A stretch of DNA of 64,000 nt from Nymphaea colorata (Eukaryota > Streptophyta > Magnoliopsida > Nymphaeales > Nymphaeaceae). The position numbers and the translations under genes are program-made. Below are positions 24,125-38,400 of this stretch, one piece after another. Every line of letters begins with the position of its first letter. Position 1 is the first letter of the stretch. The stretch is from positions 14,920,854 through 14,984,853 of the forward strand of contig NC_045147.1 of the NCBI RefSeq assembly GCF_008831285.2, in the 5' to 3' direction. The notes beneath the pieces were generated by a model that did not search any database, was not told the DNA's origin, and saw only the letters and a program-made list of their open reading frames with translations.

Positions 24125-27100
24125 TCAGTGATGTAGAAGGAGATGAAGAGATGGCATCTCATGCAAAAACGATGGCATTTCAACATCTTCAGGTTCAACA
24201 GATGGGATGGCTTGGGATAGATCTTCGGCAGAGAACGGAATGCTGCAGACGTAACATCAACTTGTGAGAAATAGCTGCGATCAACTAGCTCAAGAGCTTA
24301 AGGTATAGATTAGACACCTAAACACGAAGATATCCTTCAATGGAACTATATACTTCATTCAAAGATTTGACTGTAGAGCCCAATTTGCCACCAGAACCTT
24401 GGACGAGGATGACCAAAAAATGTAGAATGAATTTTATTTCGTTTGCTTTCTGTCAAAACCCTTTCATTTATCTATTTATCCTATGAACTTCCATTGAAGA
24501 AAGGTTATCCTCTGGAACCAATTATGGTTAGGAGTGAATTTTATTTATCACTTCAACATGAGAGGTAGAATATTTTACAGGCGCACATCAAACTACAGCA
24601 TATGATCATGGTACTAAAGCATACTAACTTCAGAGTTGAGGAAAGTAATTAAACCTGGTTTGGACTGACCATACAGGACGAAACAAACTTGACCAACAAA
24701 CCCCTGACATCCCCACCGCCAGATAAAAGTGGATACGATCAAATATTTGCACCAGTGCATTTAGGAATAAAGTAGTATCACATTTCACAATAAAAGTGTG
24801 CCTCAAAGAAAGAAAAATTAGCCAACATTTTCTACGTGAAGATTTCATCATGAAAATATGCTATTGTCTTTGCGTGTGGCCAAGGGATCCACAGATTTGG
24901 AAAGATATCATCCCTAACCAAATGTTGTCTGGCCTATCCAAAAGCAGAGCTGCGTCAGAGAAAAGTGATGGATGCAAGACTATCAGAGGCGAAAATGTAC
25001 AGCAGTACCCAAACCACTTGCATCAGGTATGCAAGAGTGCATAAACAGGTAGGTGCATGATCTTTAATCATGCAATTGAAGGATGCCATAAGTTTCGCAA
25101 ACCTACAACATAATAAGGTGCACTTTGGACCACATACCTCAACACGTTTGTGCAGAAAGGATACACTGTAGACAAATTAGCAATTTTTTCCATGATAAAA
25201 GAGTGCCACTATGCTTGAAAAATGAAAAGCTATCTCCATAAGTCTAAACATTACAAGACAAACCCTTCTATTATTGGCATCTGACTGCAAAGTAGAAAAG
25301 ACAAAAAGAACATTTCACAGATGTGCATGTGAAGACAAGTTTGCTAATAAAAATAACGAGACTAGAATGAATACACCTAACCCTTTCAGTTGGAAAAGAG
25401 AACAAAATAGAAAGAGACATGTTAAAACAACTTTTGAACATCACACATAAATTTACAATAGAAAACTAAGTGTTCCATAGCTGCAGCCAATAGATGCGGT
25501 TGCAGAGAGACAAAAAAATCTGGATGCTGGAAAGATAAGTTTTAATTAGATAGGAAAGAAAGGGAACCACATATTCTGAATTTAAGCAAAATACATCCAT
25601 TTCAAATCTTCCAGACTAGAAGGCATTTTAAGCACATTTTAAAGGTAGCATAATCAAACTTCCACAATGCAAAAGAACATATCCCTATTTTGCTCTGTAT
25701 ATGATCAGTGTTCAATTGTTCCATCAAATGCCTCAGAACTTAATTCCAATGAATTATATATCAAGAAAAACAGAATACCAGGACATCAAAATTTAAAGAT
25801 AAGAACTGCTATAGCTATAAAAAATTTTGTTGCAACTGACCTTAGATCATCATCCAACAGAAAAGAATTTGTCATGAAATTTGAAGAGTCCTTGCTCACA
25901 ATTTCTCTCATTTGAGCAACAACCTTAGCCACAAGCAAGCACAGAATAGCCTTTTAAAAATGACCATACAAAGAAAATTGCAACATAATATGGTATCTAG
26001 ATCACAAAGAGTCACCTCGTTTGACACACTCTGAGTTCCATACTTATCATCCCAGTACAAGGTGCAGATTCGATAAAGTTGTTGGATGGTCAAAGCCTAC
26101 GCAAGATTTCAACAAACAACTTTGGTTGAGTTTAACAGAAAGCAGACAAACAATTTCAGCCAAAAATCAAAGTAAAATATGTATGTTGCAAAATGAAATT
26201 CTGGTCAAGTATATATCATACAGGACAAAGATCCTGTCTAATTTCATTGAGTGTCTTCCTCCTCTTCTGATGTATCACCTGCAGCAATCCAACTTCAATC
26301 AGATAAAACAAAAACTGATGTAGATATAAATTCCTAGGTAGACCTCAAAGAAAAAATTATGAACTTACCAAAAATCCAACAGCCTGTCTGATGTATTTGA
26401 GCTCATGCCAAGAGGTTCCTGCATACTAATATTAAGTACAAGTCAGTGAAATAGGTCAATTCAATTTAATTATTTAAGTCAGTACACTAGATTTCCTTCA
26501 TACTTCTTCTGTCACATCAGAAATCCAACGCTCCAGTTCCGCAAGACCAGACTTTACATATTCCCCATTGGAAAAAGTGCAGCATTCACGCCGCAACAAA
26601 AGGCTGTTATCAATGATAGACATTAAGTGACAATTAAAATTGTACATAAAAGAGCTACGGAAATGTTTTTGAAGCACTGATGACCATACCTGTTAAAAAG
26701 TTGTATATTAATGAAAGAGAAGACTTGAGTAATTAGTTTGCGTATCAGAAAAGAGGGCACCTGGTTACATTCAAATTAACGCCCAATTCTTTCAGTTGGC
26801 ATTTTCACCATGAACAAATACAATGATTACAGATAGACACACTATGAAATAAAAGCTTTTAACTGATTACTGACACAGCCAATATACGAACATTGTGCAC
26901 GCACTACATTAAAATAGAACAAGACATGAATAAGTAGGGACAATACACAATTTAACTAAGACTCACATCAGGAATGAACTTACCAATTTATAAACAATAA
27001 AAAACATGAAAAAGCATTATACCTTAAAATGCAACTTTTGCTTACATTTAAAACAGATGCATACAGACATGCATGCGTGCACACATTCTCCCATTCTCCC

Positions 27101-30100
27101 TCCCCCTGCCCCTAAGATATATAACTATTTAATGTGTCTAATGGCACTCCCCTTTACTGTGTATACATGATGTAACAACCAACTCCTCTGGATTTTCACT
27201 AAACCTTTAATGAAAATCTAGATATGGTTGAATTGATGGTCAATGCTGTATCCATCTAAATTATAAAAGAAAAGCATAAGTTCCCGATATCAAAAAGTAG
27301 TGCTATGAATCAGCAAATTCTATTATTAGACAAATATCTTCCATATTCTGAAAGTATTTCAATTGTTATTCCCATTTGGAAGGCCGCTGATGATATCAGC
27401 AAAATATAGAGAAGCTTTTAAGATATAACCAGAAACAACAAATATCATGATATTATCACGATGTCAACTCAAGATTTTAGAAAGGATCCACTTTTATCAA
27501 ACCTGTAAGCATGTCATTTTTTTCCTTTTTGTTTATTTTTATGTTTTCAAAAAGCATTTCTGCTAGTTTCTCCAAAAAATTACTAGAAAGCCAATTATAA
27601 CAAAACCTTTTCCTTAATACTTTTCCAACTTAGAATCTTCCAGGGTTTTTTCCAATATTTCACAAGGACACTCATACTATTGACAAGAACCTCCAAAAAA
27701 TTTCTTGTAGAGAAAATGCCAAGAACTATATTTGTGATTGCAGTTTCACTTTCAGTATAATAAATACCATAGCTATTTAATGAACAAAATGTTCCACAAA
27801 GTGGCAAACCGCATTAAAAAATGTGCAACTAAGAACCATAAAGCACCAAGTAGCATTTTCATTAACTTGGTTGAAGACACTAAAACTGAGGTGTGCATAG
27901 GTCTAGTTACATAGGCTTAGGCACTATATATAGATACAGACACACACAGCGAGAGAAAGAGAGAGAGAGTGTGTGTCTATTGTTTCACAAGTTATAGTGT
28001 GCCTTGCATGCTCTAACATAAGATATAATTAACACAATATGATCATATAAATAGAATGAACATAAATTTTTCTAACAAGTCATGCTCCAAATCACACTTT
28101 CAAGAAATAAAATTATACATTCTGAGTCATTGATTTGCTATGTCCTTGATTTTCTCCCCTACACATCGAAATGATCCAAGGCATAACTTGGATATGTTAA
28201 ATGGACTATGTGAATCACATCCATCAATGTTTTTTCTTACCTTATGAAACTGAGTTTTTCGCTAATTTTCCGACAGAAGCACTGATAGAAATTCAAGAGA
28301 ATGTAGAAAGAAAACCCAAATAATTGAATGTATATATTCATTCAAAAAAAACTCAAGGCAGTAGCATGATATTTTCATTTTGGCAATTAGCAAGATTTTC
28401 AACATACGTTTTTCTCTGTTTGCTTATTTTTGACATTTTTGCAATGATATTTCATAAATATCACCACTTTCAGGGTTGAACTTCTAGGAGATTAAATAGG
28501 TTCAGAATGTGAAAGGAAAAAACATTTGTTAAAAGAAGCAAGATTGAAAAGTGTTTCCCACGACACGCAATTTCCAATTCTAGATGGAATTTCAGTAACC
28601 CCAGCAACAACTGCCAAGGAAGTTGGTTAGCAAGAAAATTTAGTCTATGAGAGATAAATGAAAGTTGAAAACGCAAAGATGCTTCCACTGAACTGCCTCA
28701 AGAAACATCAAAATGAGCATACTCACATAATTTTCCCGTAAACTATCCATTAATGAATCCAAAAATTTGATGATATTGTCCCAATGACTGCTGAGAGACT
28801 GCTGAGAAGAGCCAAGTGATGATCTTGATGTCTTTCCAGGAGGTACCTTTGCAGTTTTAGGTGCCTTGCAGACAAAAGGAATCGTAAGAAGCTCATTGTA
28901 ATATTTTGCACCCCAAAGACAAAATGATTTAATTTTAAGCAACATAGAAGTAATCTAATATGTAGGGAAATTATGCAGTATTAGAGTCAAACAATGAATT
29001 TTGACTTTAACAACTTCCACTACAGATTATTTATAGTTTTTTCAGGAAACTTCTTCAGCACAAGTCACTTGGTATTACTATTGTCAAGCCACATATAGAA
29101 CATTAAGAACATGAATCAGTAAAGTCATTGATTAGTATTTGGAGCTTACTATTGTTATCAAGCCTCTTGAAAAAATATCAAAACATGATCCACAAATTAT
29201 ATGTATATTTTCAGTGAAGAGTGAACCAAATTTAATAACCGGAAGAGAATGGACTCTAGAAAAGGTTTTAAATGGTAATCTTTGTACCAAAAAAAGGCTC
29301 TTATGGCTAATGAAAGATTCAAAATTATACCATAAATGGGTGCGAAAGGATAGATAGATACAATACAATTTGAAGAGAAAAATGAAAATACACCTTCAAA
29401 GACCAAAAAACAGACGTTTTTCAATTGAAATGCATGTAGGACAGTAGGATGCTTTCCAAAGAAGCATCATACTTGGGGAGCAAAATATAAAAATATGCAA
29501 CTCAAAAGTTTATGAATCCATCCTGGAAGAACTTGCACGTAAGAAAATGTACATGGATGACAATAATGTCAATATACAGATCCGTAGTTTAGAGTCTTTA
29601 GACAGAATCTTAAACCAAGATTTGGTCGTTAACCCAGTCCAACGAATTAGGCCATCAACTATGGAATAAAAGACAAACAAGAGTTCAAAAACCAAATGTT
29701 CGTGTGAAGCAATAAGCTACTAAAAAACAAGTCACTCACTAATTACATAATAATTGACGAGTTGCTCAAGAGCAGATTGTCAAATGTCCATAAAGCTAAA
29801 ATAGCAGTACACCCACAATGCCATCAAATCAACTAATAAAAAAGCAGTAACTATGATCAGGCAAACCAATAAATAAAAAAAATATTACCTGAATGCAGAG
29901 ACTTAACATAGGCAGTATGTCCTTTTTAACATTATCACGAATCAAGCCAAAGATCTTTTCTAAGCAAGCAGTAAGTTGTTGCTTAAAGAGTATAGCAGGA
30001 TATCGGGCCTCTACATGAAATGCACAATCACGAGTTCCATTAAGTAGCAAAGAACTAGCATTTGAAGGAGATTTGAAGCTCTGCGAAATTGGAAAAAAAT

Positions 30101-30770
30101 CATATTCAGCAAGGTGAAGCCAACTTGCATTAAACATATTTTATCTAAAGCACCAGATACAGCTTCAAGTGGTGACTTGAGCATGGCACCTAGGCAAAAC
30201 TAGGTGCATTACACAGTCAACATAAAAAGGAAACCAATAATCTACAATATCAAGTGTTAAAATTAACAATAAAACTGGACTATTTTTCAATTTAAAACCT
30301 ATGATGGTCAACTAACAACAAAAGAATCAAAGTGCACAATGACATTGACACATTAAACATTCCATAACACGATAACCAACATAATTTGAAGTGTGAAAAA
30401 TCAAACTTAATGAAGTTGAAGAATTAAAGTTTCACGGCTGTGCAGCATAAGAAGAGCAAATTTACAATTTTTTCAATGTTATAGAGAATGCAAAGTCTTC
30501 TAATTTCCTAATTACCAAATATTAAATCTCTAACTACAATTTTTATAACCACAAGGCTTAAATAAAACTTAAAGTACAGATCTAATGTTAAAAAAAGATT
30601 GAAGACAAATCCTCAACACAATCACAACTTCCATGTTAATATTGCTTGTCATAAATTGGTTCCTATTATAACTCTTGCAAATAAGGAAACCTTAATACCA
30701 TAAATCCTTGACATCAAAGTCTTGCATGCCCTCAATTTTTTGTTTCACATTAACAAACCTTCAGTTGTAA

Positions 30771-30809
<39 letters not shown>

Positions 30810-32431
30810 TGTGTGCGTTTTGGGTGCATATTCATCTCATTCATTCTGCTTTTTCCTTTTCTGCTTTGTGAAGCTGCTGTTAGGACCTTCCAAGTTTCCA
30901 ACAGCTACCCTTCTAGGAGTAAGAAGGTGTAACAGCTCGAGAGGCCACGCCTTGTGTAAGATTTGGGACTATTGTACCTTGTTTCACTTATTTTATAGCA
31001 TTGTTTACGCATTATGCTTGTCCAATTAGAGATTCATCTTCCCGTTGGTAGTGTTTTGATCTATGTCACACGGACACGGCAAAATAACCCACGTATCCGT
31101 GTTGACACACGGACACGGGTGCGGACACGGCTAGGACACGGCAAAAAATAAAAGTCATTAATTTAATGTTTTTTTTTTCATTTTATCAATTTTTTATGAT
31201 GCATCCAATTACTTCCATGAACAATCCTTTCAGATATTCAGTACTTTTGTGATAAAACACATTTTCTAACAAGATTGTAAGAGTGAACTATTAATTTAAT
31301 GTTTTTTTTTATCTTATCATTTTTTATAATATTTAATGTAGCCGTGTCTGCGTATCCAAAAAAATGAAAATTGCTGCATCCGCACCCGTATCCGCACCCA
31401 TATCGCATCCGCACCCGTATCCCCATATCCGCACCCGTATCGCATCCGCACTCGTGTGACATAGGTTCTGATGCACATTGAGTGTGAGACAGCCCCTGTG
31501 AGATTGGTGATTCTCCAACATTGATCTTCTAGATGGATTTTTCAGGCGTTCCAGTATAGAGCTGAGCTATAACAGCATACTCACTGAAAGAAGTCAGACC
31601 GTATCAAGCGCTAAGACATGTTGCTGTAAAACAGTTGAAAAATCAAGTAATTTTTATAAGGCAACTATGCAAGAAATTCACGAGGGTTCGACTCTTTCCT
31701 ACATTATTATGTTCAAATGCGCAACATTAACAAAACTAACATAAACAAGAAGACAGAAACTACCCAAGAACCAAATGGACAGAAAAAAAAATACAGTAAT
31801 AGAAGACAACTCACCTGGGCCATCCTTCCAATCAATCCTGTCGAACCTGTTCGACGCTGGGGAGTTGAAAGAAAGCCATTTGTTTTTAAGTTCTTTTGCA
31901 GGAGGCACAAAAGAGCCGAAGCATTGGACAGCCAGTAAGGGAGAATTTTCTTCTCATCCTCAACCTGGTATAGATGAAACTAATGAGGTACATGGTGAAT
32001 AATAAACAGGATGTCAGGATCAGATGCTTGTGTCAGTGCAATACTAAGTGCCTTAACAGAATGGTTATCTAAACTTCATCCAAGTAAAGGAAAAATAACA
32101 CAGTTGGTACATCTGGTTGATTGTGTCATAATGCTAAATAATGAGAATAAGAGGTGAAACCCATGAAGAGAAGCATAACCACATTTGCAATACAAGCAAT
32201 AAAAACCAAGTATGAAGCTCAAAATTAAATATAAGAATAACAAAAGGAACAACTATCCACCTCAAGGACATCATTTATGGCCTCAATTATGCGGTCAAAA
32301 ATAACGGTCCTTTCTGCTTCAAAGGCATGCCACCGTAGAAGGCATTTGAAAATGCTGCAAGCTGCTACAGGTTTGCCATTTATATACCCCAAATCCTCTC
32401 TAACACACCTCAGAACAAACTCCTGATTTTC
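24125..32431 (-). CDS. XI-I: Myosin XI, globular tail (DIL domain) exons
   Basis: Exons 32431-32261, 31964-31815, 30080-29889, 28864-28727, 26760-26690, 26603-26504, 26425-26369, 26278-26222, 26096-26016, 25923-25841 and 24242-24125. Landmarks in order: [96 protein letters not shown] and [13 protein letters not shown]. This is the cargo-binding DIL fold shared with myosin V and dilute. The protein ends shortly after [15 protein letters not shown] with a brief Leu/His tail. No class XI stop context is disturbed. Confidence 0.92.
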
Positions 32432-35400
32432 CTGGAAAGGATAAGCAACTCAAACATGGATTACATTCTTGAATACACTAACTACTTTTATGGTTGCAAG
32501 AGAGATGGATCTGTTCTGAGGGTTTCCCCACTTTCCATTGTACCAGTCCAACTGTGACCGGACATTTAATGCATTTAGCTGTCCCTGATCCATCTCGGTT
32601 GCAAGTTCTTTTTTTACTCAAAGGAGAAAAGGTTACCTGATGCCTCTCACTGCCCACTTTCGACCGTCTGTCTGTCTGAGCAAGTGGAGCAGCTCTAATA
32701 ATTCGAGAAGGGGTTGGTGATTCCTACAAGAGTGACAGATCATAGATGATGAGTTTTACCTGCATAAACTTACAGAGCACACCATACACAATATATTAAT
32801 CAATCAACCTGACACAGTAGAGCCCTAAAATATGCATTTATATTTTATATTCACACCAATCCTCCATTTTTTAGAAATTATTACTCTCTCCATTTTGAAA
32901 AGAGCACAAGGAGATTGGCAAAATATTGTGACTTTTTCAGAACAATGCCAAAAAAGTATATTTCATAATATTATATCAAGATATTTACAATCATTTTCAG
33001 GGACTCTAAAGATGCCCTTTTCATATTTCTACCACTTTTCTCGCTTATTCTATGTTTTCAGAAAGTTATTCTACTTATTTTTTTATATTTTTTCAAGAAA
33101 AATAGTAGAAAACATATTATGTCCTAATTTCAACATTCTTTATATTTTGCCTGTCTTAGATTAGAAGTTCCAGAAGTTCCTAATTTCCTTCCGAATAAAA
33201 AAAAAATACATCTTGTAAAGAACTTCCAAAACAGCAGTGCCAAACAGTTGCCCCTTTCGCAAACAATTAAGAAAGGATATCAAATGAACGGACAAAAGAC
33301 TTAAGCTAACTTACAAAAAATTCCTTCCGATCTACCATTGGAAGTTCATGCTTCTCAAGGTACCCCTGGTTCATCATAATAAATACACTAGGTAAATGAA
33401 TGGCTCCAAAGAATATTCTTCCCAAGCTATGACCAAGTACAAACAAATCATAAAAACTAAAAGACAAGGAAACCATAAAAAATCAGTCTTCATTAATTTG
33501 GAACCAGAAAAGTCCGACAGCAAGTAGGCAATGACTGCAGAAAAAGGAAGACACAATAGGCTTTAAGAATGATGAATAACCTCTAGAAAAGATTTAGCAA
33601 CTCCAAGTGTTGCCTGCCTGGTACCAGGAGAAATGCTCAATGCTTTTTGACGCAGGACACGATTCTCATCCTCCAGGTTCAACAACTTCTCCTCAAGACT
33701 AATATGAATTGAGGGTAAACAGGAAAAACACACAAAACAAGAAGCATATTAAGACAACAAAAGACAAAAACTCACAACATGACAATCAGAATATTGCATG
33801 AGAACAATAAATAGACAACTCAATCACAGGATAAGTTTCATCATCAGCAAGTTGCACTGATCACACTTCACATGAAGGTCCATAGCCACATATATTGTGT
33901 CTTTTTTGAAAAAGAAGCGATAAAAATGTGAAATACATATTTAACGATGAAACCTGCTAAATATCGCGTATTATTTAAAAATTGGCACATTAAAGAAGAC
34001 ACGAAAAAGCATGATAAAATCGTGTTTATTTCGCGTCTTATTTATACTTCATTTGAAATTTTGTAAACGGTAATCGTGTTTTCTCGTGTCTTATTTATAG
34101 TTCATTTCAAATTTTGTAAACAGTGGCATGACAGTAAAATTCAAATGTTTTAATGTTAAAGCAGAAAGAAGGAAACCCTCATTATTTTAGAGACAATTAT
34201 ATCGTAGAGTTTTAGAGGAAACGAGTTTTGGGGACGGGAAGAGGCGAAGTTAGGTTTCATAATTGATTTGGGAGACTGCGTGGGTCGTGTCTGCTGCATT
34301 TAAGAAGGTAAGTCTATCTTGTCTGTGCTGATTGTTCTTTATTTGTTTGTACTTTGTAATAGTTTATTAATCAAATGGAAGTAAATATATGTTATTTTGA
34401 CAAAAACAACCATGAAAACACCGACATACTTGTATTGGGTGAACAGGAAAGACATTGCTTCTGCAAACAATAGAGAAGAGCTAGTTTCAGCCTCGCAAGA
34501 ACAGGTAATTTAAGCCTTTAAGCTATCATAGAAGTGCTTCACAGTATACCAGTTATGGAACTACCAGGGGAGTAATGATCAAAAGAACTAATTTATTCTT
34601 TTAGGGTTATTTATTAATTTTTTAAAATTTACCTTTTTTTGGATGAAAACAACTCATCGTATTATACCCGAGAAAAACCTTGCCGCTTAAAACCCGAAAA
34701 CAGTATATGTGACTATGTGAAGGTCACAATATCAGACTTGCGACTAAAAGTCATAAGACTAAAGAGCATTCCTTGAGGCAAACCCTCTTGTACTTTTGCA
34801 TTGTTTGCATGAGAACTTTGGTAGTCAAAAGATGCAAGTAGGTCCCATCTAGGTTTTCAGCGCACAAGTCTAGCATCTGAAGAGAATGTGAATATTTTCT
34901 TTGTTTTTTTATTTTCTCTGTAGAAAAAAGTATCTTTGTTTCTTCAATTGCTCTAAATTATATCACTAGTTTAACTGTCATCACTTTAGAAGTCAATTTC
35001 AACAATTTTCAGTTAATTTCCAATTTTCAGTCATGACTAGGCTGCTATATAGACAAAAACGTGTCTGATCTCCTCAAACATACATGTGTTTAAAATATAA
35101 GATTTAATAGTGAATTAACATAATGTAGATCAGGTCCATGTACTCAAATTCAACAACATAAATGTGAAAAAATAAAAAATCGCAAAACAGAAGTAGCCTC
35201 AATTGTCCTATTTCAGAAAAAAAAAAAAAGTCACTCTTAATACCCAACTCCTGAGGCTTTTTTCTTCTTAATTGTGATGCCGTACCCTTAACAAACAAAC
35301 TTCTATTATATATTGTGGGTGTGAAACTTTAACAAAGAGAGACCCAAAAATGATCTAAATAGAAGAAAAAAACTTCAATATTTTGAAAAATAATAATTTC

Positions 35401-38400
35401 CACCTATCTAAAAAAGAACAATGGCTTAAACTTAGCAAGTAACCCACGCAGAGGTAGTGCAGGTAGGTGCCTCCTGTTGCTTGAGTAACCCAAACTAAGA
35501 GGAGGAGGAAGAAGAAGATGGGGTAGGATGAAGACGAGGACTCAGAAGAACCCACCAGGCAGTAGCAAAGGGGAAGGGAGCTGACGCGACAAAAGAGGGA
35601 AGGGTGGCTTACAGGTGGAGAAGAGAGAGAGGAAGGGTGAAAAAAAAAAAGAGACGAGAGAGTTTTATCAATTTCCGTCTCTACTTTTATTCTATCTACC
35701 ACTTTGTAGCTCACAAAGAGACACTTAATCTACCAAAACCTTTACAATCTACAAAGCCTTCTTTTACAGTTTACAAAGTCATTCTTCTCACAAGTATGCA
35801 TAAAAACACATACAAACATAACATCCTCACCAATGTGACATAGCTATTAACAGTTCCATTTTCAGTGAATCCAGTTAACTCAATCTATAATACACAGCAA
35901 CAAATGCAGTCATATATACGACGTTGAAGCAGTAAAGCACAAAAACCAACCCTATGAACAAGAATTTAAACCATAAAAACATTACTTACATAATTTGATG
36001 TCATTCCAAAGAAAAACAACACGTGTCTACATCCTAATCAAGCAAAGTTGCATTCATGGTTTAACCTTAAATACTATGTTGCTTTGTTAGGATGCAATGT
36101 TTTGGTTTCAAATTGTATTCCTTATAGCTACCAACAAAAGCATACATGGTGAATAGACGAGGAACAAAGGCAGAAAAGAATGAATATGAAGGTATCCTCA
36201 CAACATTAATTAGCTGAATATTCATAAAAGTTCGAAAAACCTTTGCATGTTCTGCTGAAGTTGTAAGCATTTGGACTCTGCTTCATGCATTTTGTGTTCT
36301 TTTTCATCAATATTTCTTTGAGCCAGAAGAAGCTCATTCTCTAAAATCATATTTTTCTCGCGCAAAGAGTCAACCAAACCCTGCAAGAGGAAGAAGCATG
36401 AACTTCATGAGAGATTGTGATAGTACGAAAAGAAAAAGGTCAAAAGAAGATGAGAGCTCTACATTTTAATAGCCTTACATACCATCTCCACCAACAGAAT
36501 ATATTTGTTTATCCCATTAGTGAAACTTAATAAGCAATACCAAAAGGAGAAAAAGCCTTACCGAGGAACAGAAGAAATCCATGCACTACGGAATTGTATT
36601 GAAAATGTGTTGCCTTTTATTTACTATGTATTAGTGCCCCTTGGCTAAATATTTCTAGCTCTAGCACTGCATGAAAATGATTTTTCTGACAATAGTTCTT
36701 CTTTTCTCATGAGTGCATTTTTTTATGCTATTAAATAGATGACATTACAGTTATGGGAAACGAAATGAGTGTTCTAGTCTCACTTAAACAGGTTAACTGT
36801 TTATTTGAGTCTACTCAATGATGAGGATATATTTACTAATTCATTGAACCGTCAGCCTATCTGTAAACCATTGGGGAAAACTTGGTAACTTCCAAAGCGA
36901 CTTATTGGCCTTTCTGAGTAGACTCAAGACTGATTTCAACCAGGTCTCTATTGAGTGAAGCAGGTATATAAAGTTATAAACTGATACATACATTTACATG
37001 GCATGATTCTAGGCATGTATATTTACATGCAGCATGTTCATGACATACTAACATATCCCCAACCACCCCTATTCTCAAGGCCTTCTCAACACTCATCTTT
37101 ATTTCTTTCCTCTTAAATCACATGCCCACCTTTCTTTTTTCTTCGATGCATAACCTATACGCCTTCTTCTCCTCCTCCGTCTTCTCCTTCCTCTTCTTAC
37201 CCTTATTCTTCTTCCTCTTATCCATATCCCTGCTTCTTCCTCCAATATCCTCCCTTAAGTGTTTCTTCACCGTGTCCCCCAAGGGCCCAAGCTGTTACCC
37301 CTCGTATTCTTCATCTACTTTCTTGTCCTTTTTCTTAAAATTTATTTTTAAATGCAACTAATTTTCTGTTAGATGTGCTTTTACAGATTCTGCACTTGCT
37401 CTTAGTATAATCAGATGCCTGGTTTGTCCTTTTCTTCAGATCTATTCCCTGTAGAACTCAAATAACATTCATTATCAGGATTGTAGATTGGCTATTATTA
37501 TCACAATTTTTTTACCACCAATTTTCCCTCCAGGCATCTAGGAAATGGCACCTAGCATTCACCTGGACCAAGAAGATCCACCAATTAAATGCTTAGTACT
37601 TTTGATTTAATAAAAGATTTTCACAGTGATGAATCTATGTCACACAAGTGCGGGGTGTGAGTACAGGTGTCGCATTTTTCAAATAAACATGAGAGCAGGT
37701 GTATCTAGAAACAACAAAACTAAAAATTAATAAGGTACACTCAATCAATGATTTAACGGAAAAGAAAGCATGCACCAGCAATAGGTGGCAACGGTTTTGA
37801 AGAGTCTGTGTGACCTAGATTGAAAGTTTAGTAACTTTACATAAGTGACACAATAACATCCGTGCATGTCAACTATCCACAGTCCAAAATATCAGTCTTG
37901 GCTATACATCAGTAGTGGGAAATGATTTGGATCTTAAAGATTTATTTAACAGATCTCAAGAAAGTTGCACATTAAATTTCTGGTACCTTCACTGTCTCAC
38001 AAGATCTTCAATCTCTCTCGATGTCTCACATTAAATTCATAGTGTCTTCAAAATCTTGTTTGTAGTCGTAACTAGGTCGCTATTGTGTGATATAAATAAC
38101 ATCACATGGTTGAATGAACTGGGATGACGTGTAGACTTTCCTAGAAATCAGCATTTCTAATTTTGAGAGTATAATTGTTTTCAGGGAAAGAACATTACAT
38201 AATCCTACTCTTTTTGTAAGTACCATGATTTCAAATTGTAGAAACACGAACCACAGAGAGAGAGAGTGGAGAACAAACACACAATCTACGTGGAAAACCT
38301 CAGAGAGAGGTGAAAAACCACGGGGAGGCTCTGACCTAGGGGCTCACCGCAACCCTAGGAGAGAGAAAATTATATTTCACATAATCCAACACTAAACACA

